Shown here: positions 50,272 to 59,087 of the stretch, piece by piece | Numbering within the stretch: position 1 is the first letter of the stretch | How the letters are laid out: each line of letters begins with the position of its first letter | From: DASXIF01 sp036498145 | GTDB taxonomy: Bacteria > Actinomycetota > Actinomycetes > Mycobacteriales > Jatrophihabitantaceae | Direction of reading: 5' to 3' | Assembly: GCA_963708625.1 (NCBI GenBank) | Contig: CAVPSV010000002.1 | Span: forward strand, 62,001-126,000 | DNA: 64,000 nt | Position numbers and translations under genes: made by a program | Notes under the pieces: generated by a model | Database searches by the model: none | The model's input: the letters and a program-made list of their open reading frames with translations, nothing else | What the model was told of the DNA's origin: nothing

Positions 50272-51396
50272 GTGACGCTGATCGACACGACGCTGCGCAT
50301 CCCGGCCGACCTCAAACCGGCTGACGGCCGATTCGGCTGCGGGCCGTCCAAGGTGCGCCCGCAGGCCTTGGCCCGGCTGGCCGACCAGAGCGGCCTGATG
50401 GGCACATCGCACCGGCAGGCACCGGTGAAGAACGTGGTGCACCGGGTTCGCGACGGTCTGGCCCAGCTGTTCTCCCTGCCGGACGGGTACGAAGTCATGC
50501 TCGGCAATGGTGGTTCGACGGCGTTCTGGGATGCCGCCGCGACCGGGCTGGTGCGCCGGCGAGCGCTGCATCTGGTCTTCGGTGAGTTCACCCAGAAGTT
50601 TGCCGACGTCACCAAGGGCGCACCGTTTCTCGACGACCCGGTGGTGATCAGGGCCGATCCCGGCGATGCGCCGGAACCGACCGGCGATCCGGATGTCGAC
50701 GTCCTTGCCTGGGCGCACAACGAGACCTCGACCGGTGTCATGGCGCCCGTGCGCCGCCCGCCATCTGACGCGCTCGTGCTCATCGACGCCACCTCTGGCG
50801 CAGGCGGCCTGCCGGTGGACCTGACCAACGCCGACGTGTACTACTTCGCGCCGCAGAAGTCGTTCGGCTCTGACGGCGGGCTATGGCTCGCGCTGGTGAG
50901 CCCGGCGGCAGTGGCCCGCATTGCGGAACTCGATGGCGCCAGCGGGCGCTGGCAGCCGGCGTTCCTGTCCCTGGCCACCGCGCTGGCGAACTCGCGCCTG
51001 GACCAGACCTACAACACCCCGGCGCTGGCGACGTTGCTGTTGTTGGCCGATCAGGTCGAGTGGATGCTCGCCGGCGGCGGCCTGAACTTCTGCGTGGGTC
51101 GCACCCGCGCCTCCTCGGACCACCTGTACCGCTGGGCAGAGAAGTCGGAGTTCGCCACGCCGTTCGTGGCCGACGTGCCCAAGCGGTCGCTCGTCGTTGG
51201 CACCATCGACTTCGCCGACGGGGTCGATGCGGCTGCCATCGCCAAGACGTTGCGTGCCAACGGCATCGTCGATGTCGAGCCGTATCGCAAGCTCGGCCGA
51301 AACCAGCTTCGTGTCGGCATGTTCCCGGCGGTCGATCCGGCCGATGTCGAGGCACTGACCGCATGCATCGACTGGGTCGTGGCGAAGTCGGCATGA
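50272..51396 (+). CDS. serC: Phosphoserine aminotransferase
   Basis: A PLP enzyme of 374 aa forming phosphoserine from 3-phosphohydroxypyruvate and glutamate. GTG 50272 gives MTLIDTTLRIPADLKPADGR; a GAAACT lies six bases upstream, so the mRNA may be leaderless. Family marks are GCGPSKVRPQAL, GTSHRQAPVK, LGNGGSTAFWDAA, WAHNETSTGVM and the PLP lysine in YFAPQKSFGSDGG. This is the actinobacterial serC subgroup. The TGA (51394-51396) lies inside the first copy of a 30-bp repeat and overlaps the ATG of a micro-ORF leading to serA, the preceding step of serine synthesis. Confidence 0.93.
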   Translation: MTLIDTTLRIPADLKPADGRFGCGPSKVRPQALARLADQSGLMGTSHRQAPVKNVVHRVRDGLAQLFSLPDGYEVMLGNGGSTAFWDAAATGLVRRRALHLVFGEFTQKFADVTKGAPFLDDPVVIRADPGDAPEPTGDPDVDVLAWAHNETSTGVMAPVRRPPSDALVLIDATSGAGGLPVDLTNADVYYFAPQKSFGSDGGLWLALVSPAAVARIAELDGASGRWQPAFLSLATALANSRLDQTYNTPALATLLLLADQVEWMLAGGGLNFCVGRTRASSDHLYRWAEKSEFATPFVADVPKRSLVVGTIDFADGVDAAAIAKTLRANGIVDVEPYRKLGRNQLRVGMFPAVDPADVEALTACIDWVVAKSA

Positions 51397-51540
51397 GCGA
51401 GCGCAGCGAGCGAATCATGGGCATGAGCGAGCGCAGCGAGCGAATCATGGGCATGAGCGAGCGCAGCGCGCGAATCATGGGCATGAGCGAGCGCAGCGAG
51501 CGAATCATGGGCATGAGCGAGCGCAGCGAGCCAATCGTGG
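51391..51540 (+). repeat. Five perfect-length 30-bp tandem repeats between serC and serA
   Basis: Units start at 51391, 51421, 51451, 51481 and 51511 with GCATGAGCGAGCGCAGCG and end CGAATCATGG. Copy 3 has one change (GAG to GCG) and copy 5 has two (CGAATC to CCAATC, CATGG to CGTGG). The period is a multiple of three, so a frame stays open across all copies. The core GAGCGAGCGCAGCGAGCGA resembles a segment of the 89-bp repeat at 23380. Confidence 0.95.
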
Positions 51541-51560
51541 CCATGAGGGGTATCGCGTGA
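51393..51560 (+). CDS. Micro-ORF of five decapeptide repeats coupling serC to serA
   Basis: ATG 51393 overlaps the serC stop (ATGA). The frame reads MSERSERIMG four times (copy 3 is MSERSARIMG), then MSERSEPIVA and MRGIA. Its TGA at 51558-51560 overlaps the serA GTG (GTGA). The result is a 55-aa Ser/Glu/Arg-rich peptide with regular charge alternation, no signal or membrane segment, and no family I know. Each unit starts with its own Met. It may be translated only to hand ribosomes from serC to serA. Alternatively the coding look is a by-product of the DNA repeat. Confidence 0.4.
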   Translation: MSERSERIMGMSERSERIMGMSERSARIMGMSERSERIMGMSERSEPIVAMRGIA

Positions 51561-53161
51561 GGGTTTTGGTCGCGGAGAACATCGGCGCGTCCGGCGTGGA
51601 TCTGCTGACTCGCTCCGGGCTCGAGGTGCAGGACGGGCAAGGCTGGGATCGCGCCGAGCTTGAGCGCCGCATCGCCGACTTCGACGGCATCGTGATCCGG
51701 TCAGCGACGCGGGTCGACGCCGATCTGCTCGCCAAGGCCGACAGGTTGCGGGTGGTTGCGCGCGCCGGTGTCGGTGTGGACAACGTGGACACCGAGGCGG
51801 CCACCCGGCGTGGGGTCGTCGTCGCGAATGCGCCGCAGTCGAACGTGATCACCGCCGCGGAACACACGATGGCGTTGCTGCTCGCCCTCGCGCGCAATGT
51901 CCCGCAGGCGCATGCCTCGCTCATCGGCGGCGCGTGGGAACGAGCCCGGTTCAGCGGGGTGGAGCTCAACGAGAAGACGCTGGGCATTCTCGGCTTCGGC
52001 CGGATCGGGCAGCTGGTGGCCCATCGCGCGCGCGCGTTCGGAATGCGCATCGTCGCGTTCGATGTGTTCTTGGGTGAGGAGCGTTTCCGCGAGTTGGGCG
52101 TGGAACGCGCGGCGACCGTCGACGAGGTGTACGCGCAGGCCGACTTCATCACCGTGCACCTGCCCAAGAACGCGGAGACTGAGGGTTTCCTCGACGCGGC
52201 GGCGTTCGCGCGGATGAAGGACGGCGTACGGATCCTGAACGTGGCGCGGGGCCCGCTGGTGGTCGACGCCGACCTGCAGGCGGCCATCGACTCCGGGAAG
52301 GTCGCCGGCGCCGCGCTGGATGTGTTCACTGTCGAGCCGGTCATGGATCATCCGCTGTTCGGCTATCCGAACGTCGTGGTCACCCCGCATCTGGGTGCGT
52401 CGACGGCGGAGGCGACCGATCGTGCGGGCTACCAGGCGGCCGAACAGGTGGTGGCCGCGCTGACCGGTGGCACCGTGACGAGCGCAGTGAACCTGCCGGC
52501 GATCGCCGCCGAGGATCTGGAAGCCGTCGGCCCGTTCCTGCGGCTGTGCACGGCGCTGGGCACGGTGGCCGGTGCGCTCGCCCCTGGGACGTCGATCGAC
52601 GAGGTCGACGTGGAGTTCCTGGGCCGCATCGCCGAGCGGGACACCCGGCTGCTGACGATCAGCGTGGTGAAGGGGCTGCTGAGCGGGCACACCGAGGAAG
52701 CGTTGAACGACGTCAATGCATTCACGCTGGCGCAGGAGCGCGGCATCGTCGTCGCCGAGCGCAGCACGCCGCACGCGCACGACTTCACCGATCTGGTTCG
52801 GGTGCGCCTGCGCAGTGGCGACGAGGTCACCCGCGTGGTCGGCACGGTGCTGGGCCGGCGCAACCGCCCGCACCTGCTCGAGGCGTGGGGGTCGCGCTTC
52901 AACATTCAACTGGAGCAGCACCTGGCCGTGTTCCGGTACCGAGATCAGCCCGGCATGCTCGGGCGCGTCGGCACCTCACTCGGCGATGCCGGGGTGAACA
53001 TCGATTCCGCGGCGGTCGGACGGCGCCCGGACCATTCCGACGACGAGGCGGTCATGATCGTCACGGCGGATTCACCGGTGCCCCCCCGTGTGCTGGCGGC
53101 GCTGGCGGACGGGACAGACTTCTACGAGGCGCGCGCTGTCAGCCTGATCCCGCTCGATTGA
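51557..53161 (+). CDS. serA: D-3-phosphoglycerate dehydrogenase
   Basis: First committed step of serine synthesis, oxidising 3-phosphoglycerate with NAD. GTG 51557 gives MRVLVAENIGASGVDLL; the protein is 534 aa, the long type I form. The NAD motif is GILGFGRIGQLVAHRA; catalytic residues lie in LNVARGPLVV (Arg), the following Glu and VVTPHLGAST (His). The intervening allosteric domain (about 320-450) is followed by the ACT domain (LAVFRYRDQPGMLGRVGTSLG) for serine feedback. Its start overlaps the stop of the repeat micro-ORF, so translation may depend on upstream ribosomes. Confidence 0.95.
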   Translation: MRVLVAENIGASGVDLLTRSGLEVQDGQGWDRAELERRIADFDGIVIRSATRVDADLLAKADRLRVVARAGVGVDNVDTEAATRRGVVVANAPQSNVITAAEHTMALLLALARNVPQAHASLIGGAWERARFSGVELNEKTLGILGFGRIGQLVAHRARAFGMRIVAFDVFLGEERFRELGVERAATVDEVYAQADFITVHLPKNAETEGFLDAAAFARMKDGVRILNVARGPLVVDADLQAAIDSGKVAGAALDVFTVEPVMDHPLFGYPNVVVTPHLGASTAEATDRAGYQAAEQVVAALTGGTVTSAVNLPAIAAEDLEAVGPFLRLCTALGTVAGALAPGTSIDEVDVEFLGRIAERDTRLLTISVVKGLLSGHTEEALNDVNAFTLAQERGIVVAERSTPHAHDFTDLVRVRLRSGDEVTRVVGTVLGRRNRPHLLEAWGSRFNIQLEQHLAVFRYRDQPGMLGRVGTSLGDAGVNIDSAAVGRRPDHSDDEAVMIVTADSPVPPRVLAALADGTDFYEARAVSLIPLD

Positions 53162-53193
53162 ACCGAAAAGGCCCCCGAGACGTCGGAGTGAGC

Positions 53194-53619
53194 ATGAGAC
53201 GAATCGTTCTGCCGGTCGCCGTCGCTGCCGCGGCCTTGTCGCTGGCTCTCACCGCCTGCTCGTCGAGCAAGGCGCGGAGTGCGAACACCAGCACGGCCAC
53301 AACGGCAACGTCCTCGGCCGCGGCTCCCGCGGGCTCGTCCAGCGCACCGGCCGGCGCCTCCGGCCAGAGCGCCCATATCACGATCAGCGGATTCGCCTAC
53401 TCCGGTGATCTCACCGTGACGCCGGGGGAGACGATTGTGGTGACCGATAAGGATTCGGTGGCGCACACCCTCACCGGCAAGACGGGCGGGTTCGATTCCG
53501 GCAACGTCAGCGGCAACGGTGGTACGGCCACCCTCACCGCACCGGCCCAGGCCGGCAGCTACGCGCTCATCTGCCACTACCACCCGAACATGCACGGCAC
53601 GCTCACCGTCAAGAGCTGA
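53194..53619 (+). CDS. Cupredoxin-domain lipoprotein
   Basis: A 141-aa exported protein. ATG 53194 follows CGGAGTGAGC. The signal peptide LPVAVAAAALSLALTAC ends in a lipobox, then comes a Ser/Thr/Ala linker. The cupredoxin fold shows type-1 copper ligands: His in DSVAHTLTG, then Cys, His and Met in LICHYHPNMHG. It is predicted to be a membrane-anchored, extracytoplasmic blue-copper electron carrier or copper binder. It stands between serA and a phosphatase gene; no partner is obvious. Confidence 0.85.
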   Translation: MRRIVLPVAVAAAALSLALTACSSSKARSANTSTATTATSSAAAPAGSSSAPAGASGQSAHITISGFAYSGDLTVTPGETIVVTDKDSVAHTLTGKTGGFDSGNVSGNGGTATLTAPAQAGSYALICHYHPNMHGTLTVKS

Positions 53620-53690
53620 GGCCCGCGGACGGCGCTGATCAGCGCTGACGGGAGGTGTCCGGGCGCGGGCTGGGCTGCGATGATGCAGCG

Positions 53691-55520
53691 ATGCCGGCCG
53701 GCCCACGCAACACTGAGCCGTCGCGACGACGGCGCTCGGGCTTCGTCGCACCGCAGGATCCTGCCCTGCAGTTGCAGCACCTCGCGCACACGACGGCTCG
53801 GCTGGCGGCCGCGGAGACGATGGCCGAGATCACTGATGTCGTGGTGTCCCAGGTCGCGGAGGCGATCCAGGCTGCGGTCAGCACGTTGATGCTGCGGGAG
53901 GGCGATGAGCTGGTCCTGGTCGGGACGTATGGGGTCCGCGCGGGGGTGCAGAGCGCGTTCGGCCGGTTTCCGGTGGCGGAGGCCAACCCCGCCAGCGAGG
54001 CCGCGCGGACCGGCGCGGCCGTGGTGCTGGGCGCGTCGGACGACATCGGCGGCCGCTACCCGTCGATCGCATCGTGGATGCCGCCGGGCCGCTCGCTGAT
54101 CTGCCTGCCGCTGCACGCCGGTGGGCCGGCGGTCGGGGTCATCGGGCTGACCTTCGACGAGGACTGGATCCCAGGCACGGGGGAACTCGATTTTCTGACT
54201 GCATTCGCGGACTCGTGCGCGCAGGCGATCCGCCGGGTGCGGGCCACCCAGCAGGCAGCCGAACAGGCGCGTCGGCTCACGTTCATGGCCGACGCCTCAG
54301 CTGAACTTGCGAGCAGCCTCGACTACCGCACGACGCTGTCCAACGTCGCCGCGCTCGCGGTGCCGTCCCTCGCCGATTGGTGTGCGGTCTCGATGCGCGG
54401 CGACGGCAGGGACAACGGGGACGCTGCGCTGACGACGCTGGCGGTCGCGCACGTCGATCCGGCGAAAGTGGCCTGGGCGTGGGAACTGGAGAAGCGCTAC
54501 CCACCGGATGCGTCGGCCCCCACCGGTACCGCGAACGTGGTGCGGACCGGACGCAGTGAGCTGTATCGGGATATCACCGACGAGATGCTGGTGGCGGCGG
54601 CACGCGACGCCGAGCACCTGCGCCTTGCGCGCGAACTCGACCTGCGCAGCGCGATCACCGTTGCGCTGAGTGCGCGTGGACGGACGCTCGGCGCGATCAC
54701 GTTGCTGCGGACACGGTCGTCACCGCCCTACGACGAGGCCGATCTGGCCTTCGCCGAGGACCTCGGCCGCCGGGCCGGGGTCGCGGTGGACAACGCGCTG
54801 CTCTATCAGCAGACCGAGCACGTGGCCGCACAGTTGCAACGTGCCGTGCTGCCGGCGGACCTCGGCGATCTGCCGGGCTGGGATGTCGCCACCCATTACC
54901 GTCCCGGCGGGCAGGCGGAGGTGGGCGGAGACTTCTTCGACGCCGTGCAACTCGACGGGGGTCCGCTCGCGATCTTCATCGGCGACGTCATGGGGCACGG
55001 CATTCCCGCCGCTGCGGCTATGGCGCAGATGCGCGCGTCGATTCGAGCACTGCTCTGTGTCGACGCCGAGCCGTCAGTGGTCGTGGCCACCCTGGACGAC
55101 ATGTTCCGCACCCTCGCCATGGAGGGTTTGGTGACGCTGGCCTACGCCGTGCTGGACACCGAAAGTTCACAACTTCGCATGGTCAACGCGGGTCATTACC
55201 CGCCGCTGATCGTCCGGAGCGATGGCCGGACGTTGTTTGCGCGGACGGTGTCGCAGCGGCCACTGGGCGCCGGCGGCGACGACCGCGCCGAGACCACCTG
55301 GCTGCTGGAGCGGGGCGACACATTGCTGCTCTATACCGACGGCTTGATCGAGCGGCGCAGCGAGACGATCGACGAGGGGTTGGCGCGACTGGGGGCGTCC
55401 GGCCCGGTGCTGGCGAAGTCCGGGCTGTCCACCGCGCTGGACGAACTGATCGCCTCGGTGACGGTCGAGACGCTCGAGGACGACGTCACCGCGATCGCCG
55501 TGCGACGACGCGAGGATTGA
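53691..55520 (+). CDS. GAF-domain PP2C-type (RsbU/SpoIIE) serine phosphatase
   Basis: A 609-aa cytosolic signalling phosphatase. ATG 53691 has a GATGAT six bases upstream and no ribosome binding site, so it may be leaderless; GTG 53655 is an alternative. Two GAF-like sensor domains (about 40-180 and 205-375) precede the phosphatase: QLQRAVLPADLGDLPG, GGDFFDAVQLDGGPLAIFIGDVMGHG (metal Asp residues), YTDGLIERRSETIDEGL and DDVTAIAVRR. Such proteins usually dephosphorylate an anti-sigma-factor antagonist. No STAS or anti-sigma gene is adjacent, so the target is unknown. Confidence 0.9.
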   Translation: MPAGPRNTEPSRRRRSGFVAPQDPALQLQHLAHTTARLAAAETMAEITDVVVSQVAEAIQAAVSTLMLREGDELVLVGTYGVRAGVQSAFGRFPVAEANPASEAARTGAAVVLGASDDIGGRYPSIASWMPPGRSLICLPLHAGGPAVGVIGLTFDEDWIPGTGELDFLTAFADSCAQAIRRVRATQQAAEQARRLTFMADASAELASSLDYRTTLSNVAALAVPSLADWCAVSMRGDGRDNGDAALTTLAVAHVDPAKVAWAWELEKRYPPDASAPTGTANVVRTGRSELYRDITDEMLVAAARDAEHLRLARELDLRSAITVALSARGRTLGAITLLRTRSSPPYDEADLAFAEDLGRRAGVAVDNALLYQQTEHVAAQLQRAVLPADLGDLPGWDVATHYRPGGQAEVGGDFFDAVQLDGGPLAIFIGDVMGHGIPAAAAMAQMRASIRALLCVDAEPSVVVATLDDMFRTLAMEGLVTLAYAVLDTESSQLRMVNAGHYPPLIVRSDGRTLFARTVSQRPLGAGGDDRAETTWLLERGDTLLLYTDGLIERRSETIDEGLARLGASGPVLAKSGLSTALDELIASVTVETLEDDVTAIAVRRRED

Positions 55521-55644
55521 GTGCGGGGTGGTGCGCCCCCCTCTGCCGCTGCGTGCGGGGGTCCCGATCGGTATCCGAGGCCTGGACGCCTTCCGCAGTG
55601 GCATCAGCAATTCCTCGGATTTCGTGGTCAAAGTTAACAATTTC

Positions 55645-55673
55645 TTGACGTAGCTCGTGTGGTTTGCGTTAAT
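55645..55673 (+). promoter_or_regulatory. Promoter with both elements, for a leaderless mRNA
   Basis: TTGACG (55645-55650), a 17-base spacer, GTTAAT (55668-55673), then six bases to a GTG at 55680. Spacing is ideal and places +1 on the G of GTG. This is the best promoter in the window and sets the start of the following gene. Confidence 0.7.
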
Positions 55674-55679
55674 TCTTCC

Positions 55680-56438
55680 GTGCGCCGCCGGGCCACGGTC
55701 GTTGCCGTAGTGACCGCCGTGTTCGTTCTCCTGCTGGCGTCCGCAGCGCAGGCGCGGTCGCCGGATTCGGCGAGCGCGCGCGCAAGCCGACCGGTAGCCG
55801 CAGTTCCGGTGGCTCAAGGTGGCTCCGACAACGGCGGTGACCACGGAACCGGGAACGGCCGTGGCAAGGGCGGCAACGGCGGCAACGCTGACCCGGGCCG
55901 GGGCGGCAACGGCGGCGGCCGGGGGCACGCCCCCGGCGTCGAACCCCACGGGGTGAGCGTGAGCGCGTCAGCCGCCAGCGCGCAGGCCATCGCCAATGCG
56001 CTGGCGGCGGCTCAGCGCGCCAGCGCCAAGCTGCATGCGCTGCTGGCACGCCTGTTCGGCCGGGTGCCCGGTGCCTCGCCGTCGCCGGCGGTGGTCAAGA
56101 CCTCGGCCGTCACCCACGATGCCGTCGACGTGGCAGTTGCGGACGGCTCGGTCGCGCCACCTAGCCCCACCGCGGCGCGCGCGGGTCCGCAGACGCCTGG
56201 CCGGGGAGCCGGACCGGGCTCGCGTCCGCCGGCACAGGTCCGTTCCAGCGCAGATCGGCCTGGCGCCAAGCCGCTCGCGCTGCCGCTCGCCGTCGCGCCG
56301 CCTGGCGACTATCTGGTCAGCGCAGTGTTCGGGTTCTTGGTGCTCGGCCTGCTCTGGGTGCTGTGGATGGCGAGCCTGCGGCCGGTGCTGGGACGAGGGC
56401 CCACTGAGCGGCGCCTCGCGGGGACGCACCGGCGCTGA
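55680..56438 (+). CDS. Exported Gly/Ala-rich protein with C-terminal membrane helix, function unknown
   Basis: A 252-aa protein from GTG 55680, chosen because the upstream promoter puts transcription start there. The signal peptide is ATVVAVVTAVFVLLLASAAQA. A low-complexity Gly/Asn stretch (GNGRGKGGNGGNADPGRGGN) and Ala-rich and Pro-rich segments follow. A C-terminal helix (YLVSAVFGFLVLGLLWVLWM) with a basic end could anchor it in the membrane. No domain is recognised. The 56439-56732 gap after it holds no gene I can support. Confidence 0.62.
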   Translation: MRRRATVVAVVTAVFVLLLASAAQARSPDSASARASRPVAAVPVAQGGSDNGGDHGTGNGRGKGGNGGNADPGRGGNGGGRGHAPGVEPHGVSVSASAASAQAIANALAAAQRASAKLHALLARLFGRVPGASPSPAVVKTSAVTHDAVDVAVADGSVAPPSPTAARAGPQTPGRGAGPGSRPPAQVRSSADRPGAKPLALPLAVAPPGDYLVSAVFGFLVLGLLWVLWMASLRPVLGRGPTERRLAGTHRR

Positions 56439-56732
56439 ACCGCTTGATGTGATGTGCGGGGGCCTGCGGGGAAGGCTTGCGGTATGCCCCCGATAGCCCT
56501 GCCCGAGAGCACCGTGGACATCGGCGTGCCGGCAAGACGTCGGCGGCACGGGCAACGTCGCCCGGTCCTGCTGATCTCTGCCACGCATGCCGCGTCCGGC
56601 CTCGGGCGCCGGGCGGGCGCAACGGCGGGGCAGATGACCGCTGACGCGGTGTTGCACCGGCCGAGCGTGGACAGCGATCGCGGCCGTCACGGCAAGAACG
56701 CTTGACGCCTGCGACGCGGGAAAGCTGACACG

Positions 56733-58061
56733 GTGGGGGAAGTGCGTACGGACCCGGATCGCTTGCCGATCGGAACGGTGCTCGACAACCGCTACGAGCT
56801 GAGGTCACGCATCGCCGACGGCGGCGCGGGAACCGTGTACGACGCCGAGGACCGCGTGCTGCGTCGCCGGGTCGCGGTGAAGGTGCGCCGCGACTGCGAG
56901 CTCGACCAGGGCGAACGATTCGAGCAGGAAGCCCGGTTGATGGCTGGGCTGTGCCATCCCGGCCTGGTCACCGTCTTCGACGCCGGTACGGACCCGACGG
57001 TCAGCGACGTGCCACAGGCATACCTGGTGATGGAGTTCGTCGAAGGACGCACGCTGGCCGCCCGTATCGGCCAGGGACCCCTGCCCGGCGACGAGGTCGC
57101 GAGCCTGGGCGTGCAGCTCGCAACCGCGCTTGCCTACGTGCACAGTCGCGGCATCGTGCATCGCGACGTCAAGCCCGCCAACGTCTTGCTCAGTGCCTCG
57201 CTGCCGGATGCCAAGTCCGCTGACGGCCTGCCTACCGCGAAGCTCACCGATTTCGGCGTTGCCCGCATCATCGACGGCGACCGACTGACCATGCACGGCC
57301 TCACCGTCGGCACCGCGAACTACCTCAGTCCTGAGCAAGCAACCGGGGGCGAGGTCGGTCCTGCCTCGGACGTCTACGCTCTCGGGCTGCTGTTGCTCGA
57401 ATGCCTGACCGGTTACCTTGCCTTTCCCGGCACCGGATCGGTCACGGCCGCGGCACGGCTACACCAGCCGGTGCCGATCCCACCCGCGCTGGACGGATCC
57501 TGGCGCGATCTGCTCGCGGCGATGACCGACACCGATCCGGCCCGGCGGCCATCGGCCACACAGGTGGCCACGACGCTGACCAGGCTCCGGGTGACGCCGC
57601 TCGGGGGGGGCGACGACGTCACCTCGGTGTTGCCGCCGCTCATGCTGGCCGACGTCGGTGCGGGCAATACGCGGATCGTGGCCGCGGCCGATGCCGGACG
57701 TCCACACCGCAGGCGCGCGTGGGTGCTGGCCGGCCTGTCCGCGGCGGCGAGCGTTGCTGCCGTGTGGATCGCCCTGGCGGCTGCACCGTCGTCCTCGTCC
57801 GGGGTGCCCAGCACCGGTGGGACCACGCCCGCGGCACCTAAGGCGGCTGCGACGACGACCCTGCCGGTCGCCGTGCACAGCACGTCACCGGCGCAGCCCG
57901 CACAACGGCAACATCCCGAGCCGCCGAAACACACTGCGCCGCCGAAACACAGTCCACCGCCCCAGCACACTGCGCCGCCGCCGCAGCCGTCCGCGCCGGC
58001 TCCGTCCGCTCCGTCCGCACCGTCCGCACCGTCCGCTTCCAAGCACGGCAAGAAGCCGTAG
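56733..58061 (+). CDS. Serine/threonine protein kinase (PknB-like) with C-terminal membrane anchor
   Basis: A Hanks-type kinase of 442 aa. The GTG start at 56733 has AAAGCT six bases upstream and may be leaderless. The kinase domain (about 18-275) has an altered glycine loop (IADGGAGTVYDAED), VK lysine in VAVKVRRD, catalytic IVHRDVKPANVLL, DFGVARI and SPEQATGG. A single transmembrane helix (VLAGLSAAASVAAVWIALAA, about 335) leads to a Pro/His/Ser-rich extracytoplasmic tail (PPKHTAPPKHSPPPQH), with no PASTA domains. Its substrates are unknown. Confidence 0.92.
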   Translation: MGEVRTDPDRLPIGTVLDNRYELRSRIADGGAGTVYDAEDRVLRRRVAVKVRRDCELDQGERFEQEARLMAGLCHPGLVTVFDAGTDPTVSDVPQAYLVMEFVEGRTLAARIGQGPLPGDEVASLGVQLATALAYVHSRGIVHRDVKPANVLLSASLPDAKSADGLPTAKLTDFGVARIIDGDRLTMHGLTVGTANYLSPEQATGGEVGPASDVYALGLLLLECLTGYLAFPGTGSVTAAARLHQPVPIPPALDGSWRDLLAAMTDTDPARRPSATQVATTLTRLRVTPLGGGDDVTSVLPPLMLADVGAGNTRIVAAADAGRPHRRRAWVLAGLSAAASVAAVWIALAAAPSSSSGVPSTGGTTPAAPKAAATTTLPVAVHSTSPAQPAQRQHPEPPKHTAPPKHSPPPQHTAPPPQPSAPAPSAPSAPSAPSASKHGKKP

Positions 58062-58093
58062 TACACGGCTGAGCGGAGCAGCGCGCGACGGCG

Positions 58094-59041
58094 TCAGCCG
58101 ATCCGCTCGAGCAGGGCAAAGAGCTGGCGGCGGATCTCGTCGGGCCGTTCCATCTGGATGAAATGCGAACCGACGAGTTCGACGTATTTCGCGCCGGGGA
58201 TCTGCTCGGCAGAGCTGCGCATGTCCTTGGCCGAGGCGAGCATGTCGTACTTGCCGGCGACGAACGTGACCGGGAAGTCGATCGGGGTGAGTGAGACGCG
58301 TGCGTGCTCATCCGCGTGGCGCGCCAGGTGCATGCCCCACTCGATCGGCGTGTCCAGGTAGGTCAGCACAGCCTGGCGCACCACGGCGGGATCCGCGCCC
58401 GGGAACATCAGCCCGCTTCGCTGTAGCAGGAAGGTCGCCAGCGGACCCATGCTGATCCGCGCCGTGAGCGGATTGAGGGTGGGTGCCATTCGGCTCAACG
58501 CGAGCATCACGACGCGGGCCAGCCGCCGTCGGACGAAACGCGGGATGAACAGCGGCGCGCCGACAGAGGTGAATGTCGCGCCGGGGACGCCGGCGACGGC
58601 GAGGATGCCGCTGAGCCGGTCCGGCTGCTGCACGGCAAGTTCGAAAGCGGTGTTCACGCCGATGGACCAGCCGATGGCGGGACAGCGTGATACGCCCGCC
58701 GCCGACATCACGGCCAACGCGTCTTCCACGAAGGCATCGATACCGACTCGGGTCTCGTCGGCGGGGCGCTGCGAACCACCGACACCACGGTGGTTCCACG
58801 AGATGATGCGCACACCGCAGTCGCGGTCAAGCAGCCCGGGCCACGCATGCGGATTCGTGGCCAGGCCATTGCAGAGCAGCACCGTCGGCCCGGCCGCGTC
58901 GTTCGTCCATGCCTGCAGCACGGTGCCGTCCTGGCTGGTGACGGGGTAGTACCGCACGTACGGTTCGGCGCGGGCGGATCGTGCGGGGACGGGCCGGTGG
59001 GTGGAGCGCCGCGTTCGCATCCGCCGACCCGGGGCCACCAT
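58094..59041 (-). CDS. Alpha/beta-fold hydrolase
   Basis: A 315-aa hydrolase. ATG 59041 has CACACT six bases upstream; ATG 59020 is an alternative. Motifs are VLLCNGLATNPHAWPGL (oxyanion region), ISWNHRGVGGSQRP, nucleophile Ser in AIGWSIGVNTAFELA, an Asp in FVAGKYDMLAS and the His in VGSHFIQMERPDEI. This is the fold-6 family of esterases, haloperoxidase-like and C-C hydrolases; the substrate is not determinable. It converges with the kinase gene and is divergent from the channel-like gene. Confidence 0.85.
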   Translation of the reverse strand: MVAPGRRMRTRRSTHRPVPARSARAEPYVRYYPVTSQDGTVLQAWTNDAAGPTVLLCNGLATNPHAWPGLLDRDCGVRIISWNHRGVGGSQRPADETRVGIDAFVEDALAVMSAAGVSRCPAIGWSIGVNTAFELAVQQPDRLSGILAVAGVPGATFTSVGAPLFIPRFVRRRLARVVMLALSRMAPTLNPLTARISMGPLATFLLQRSGLMFPGADPAVVRQAVLTYLDTPIEWGMHLARHADEHARVSLTPIDFPVTFVAGKYDMLASAKDMRSSAEQIPGAKYVELVGSHFIQMERPDEIRRQLFALLERIG

Positions 59042-59075
59042 GGCCCGAGTGTGCCAGCCGCCGGTCCTGGGCCGC

Positions 59076-59081
59076 TAAGTT
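59076..59081 (+). promoter_or_regulatory. -10 element for a leaderless mRNA of the channel-like gene
   Basis: TAAGTT ends six bases before ATG 59088 in the short divergent gap. There is no ribosome binding site. No convincing -35 is seen. Confidence 0.4.
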
Positions 59082-59087
59082 CACCAC

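Noticed and set aside
51391..51540. CRISPR array at the 30-bp repeats
   Set aside because: The repeats are directly abutting with no spacers, and no cas genes are present.
56484..56705. Possible 73-aa gene starting MPPIALPEST
   Set aside because: Arg-rich composition, no ribosome binding site or leaderless element, no recognisable fold; the interval is better called intergenic.
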